The notes under the pieces are model-generated. The model was not told where the DNA came from and did no database searches. It worked only from the letters and a program-made list of their open reading frames with translations. 35,000 bases of DNA, taken from NCBI RefSeq assembly GCF_964340395.1, contig NC_135566.1:4530001-4565000 (forward strand). Direction: 5' to 3'. The translations under genes were made by a program, and so were the position numbers. This DNA comes from Glandiceps talaboti (taxonomy: Eukaryota > Hemichordata > Enteropneusta > Spengelidae). Below are positions 33,481-35,000 of this stretch, one piece after another (the first letter of the stretch is position 1; the number at the start of each line of letters is the position of its first letter).

Positions 33481-33928
33481 GTTTGCCATTAGTTTGATTC
33501 CCGTAGTAATATTTTACGAATAGCACGAAATTATCAAAGTAACTTTAAGAGACAGGCTATTTCCGTTCGGAGAAAATGTAAAACAGTTTCCAATCACGTG
33601 AAAGGATACAAACCATGTGTATGTTAGAGGGTCTGACCCGATCCCTTACCTACTAAAAACTAACCCTAACTCCCTAGCTCGGACAAAAAATGCATCGATT
33701 GTTGTTCACCCATGTCTCTGTATGTATGACGGTCAGTCGGTATGACTCGGGATAGACTGTACAGGAGAAATCAAATCTAGTTAAGAATTCACAGAATTAT
33801 AGTAAGTAATTTGAATTTCAACGCCAATCGTACGATCGTTACCATTCTTTCAATGACAAATTCACAGTCATCCTTTTCAAAGACATTTTTGGAATAAAAT
33901 ATGCCTGTACGAATTAAAATGAAACTTG

Positions 33929-33987
<59 letters not shown>

Positions 33988-34082
33988 TGACTGACTGACT
34001 GACTGACTGACTGACTGACTGACTGACTGACTGACAGATAAACAGACAGACAGACAGACAGACAGACAGACTGACAGATAAA
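33929..34082. repeat. Compound (GACA)n-(GACT)n-(GACA)n microsatellite
   Basis: A GACA tetranucleotide run switches to GACT near 33985, then back to a second GACA-type run after an interrupting AGATAAACA. The minus-strand open frame across it is simply translated repeat (CLSVCLSV, then SQSVSQSV). Confidence 0.96.
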
Positions 34083-34603
34083 CAAAGGTAAACAGACTAG
34101 ATAGAGAGTTAGATAAATTATGTAGGTATATACATGTAGATATATAATAAGATGAAAAACAAAATAAGAGATGTACTGTAGGATTTGGACATGTGTCAAT
34201 GCATAGAGAAATTAATCTGACAGACGTCGAAAGCTAATTTGCATATTCAAAACTTAAGAGTTGAAGATTTGAAAAGGCGAAGTATTCTCATAACATTTAT
34301 AGAGAAAGAACTGATGTCTACAGAGAAGTGTTCTATTAATTATTTACAATTGTGAATAAAACATTCCCATGTTATTATGTCATGTATAAATTCAGGTATT
34401 GAGATTATTGACCGTTCATTGGCTCTTTGGAGAATGACAGTTGATGACGTAAACCAAACAGTCTACGTCTAGTGAAATTATGGTTTTAAAAAATGAAATC
34501 AGATGCATTTGTAGACTGTAAGGTACGCTGTGTCGCTCAAGCCTAACCAGTCTTTATTTGCAGGTATGCGTACTTAATTCTATGTGTCTCATCGTAACAT
34601 GAT

Positions 34604-34631
34604 GGGTCGGTCGGTCGGTCGGTCGGTCGGT
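34604..34631. repeat. (GGTC)n microsatellite
   Basis: About seven units of GGTC/GTCG in the CpG-richer distal flank. Confidence 0.95.
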
Positions 34632-35000
34632 TAAAAATAAAAAAGTTAAAAAAAGTAAATATGTTCACATGTTGTCATACTTTCAATTCATTACCGTACT
34701 TTACCAGTCTAAATGACAGAAAAGATAATTAAAGTCGGAACGAAACTATGAACCATGTCTTTGATTCAATTTCCAGAATTTCAGCAATAAATGATAATTT
34801 TCACCCAGATCTGCACTCTTGGGGTTGCTATCTGAAAATCAGCGACGTTGTGATTCTTGTGAACGTTGTCGTAGAGAGCGCCATGTTTATGATTTCGCCA
34901 GAGCGAAGCAATACAGGGTTGACCATGCCCTTTACGTGGATGCTGGCTGGTAGGCGTAGCACAACACGTCATAGATTACAGACAAACGCGTCAGTAGAAT

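Larger units (their letters stand above)
33481..35000. other. Intergenic sequence, no supported gene; CpG-richer end
   Basis: Apart from the simple repeats listed separately, no coding exon is recognised. CpG becomes visibly more frequent from about 34800 to the window end (AGCGACG, GAACGTTGTCG, GAGCGCCATG, ACGCGTC), which may mark the promoter or first exon of a neighbouring gene outside the window. A 63-residue minus-strand open frame at 34781-34972 has no recognisable similarity. Confidence 0.35.

Noticed and set aside
33789-34199. 136-residue minus-strand frame rich in CLSV and SQSV
   Set aside because: Translation of the GACA/GACT microsatellite.

Overview
This window is animal (metazoan) genomic DNA. 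It is AT-rich, its two protein-coding genes are split by many GT-AG introns, and introns and flanks are full of short non-autonomous transposon-like elements, minisatellites and microsatellites. The protein sequences and repeat style suggest a marine invertebrate, such as an invertebrate deuterostome or a lophotrochozoan; the species cannot be fixed from the sequence alone. No bacterial, viral or CRISPR feature was seen.

Two conserved genes lie head to head. On the minus strand, 14938 down to 3407, is RPA1, the large subunit of the single-strand DNA-binding replication protein A. I could join 17 coding exons in phase into a 596-residue protein with all four OB-fold domains and the C4 zinc ribbon. 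On the plus strand, 15696 to 27917, is the merlin (NF2) orthologue, a FERM-domain tumour suppressor of the Hippo pathway. Its 15 coding exons join in phase into a 593-residue protein ending in the merlin-type tail. The 757 bp between the two start codons is a probable shared bidirectional promoter, with a perfect E2F site on the RPA1 side and a small upstream ORF overlapping the merlin start codon.

Region by region: 1-1700 is a flank with relatively many CpGs and no gene I can support; 1700-3030 holds repeats; 3407-14938 is RPA1; 14939-15695 is the promoter region; 15696-27917 is merlin, followed by its 3' UTR; about 28600-35000 is non-coding sequence with a SINE, a 49-bp satellite array, three diverged copies of an unknown ~230-bp module and simple repeats.

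The most unusual signal is tandem duplication at 5' splice sites. Merlin exon 4 ends inside the first unit of a 27-bp array, so its last codons and the splice donor are copied into the intron. A 45-bp telomere-like array starts at the merlin exon 14 donor. The last 45 bp of RPA1 exon 7 are copied perfectly 96 bp into its intron. Other points of interest are several complete miniature elements (one with a 9-bp target-site duplication, one with perfect 51-bp arms) and a merlin whose conserved regulatory serine has lost the basic residues normally needed by PAK and PKA.
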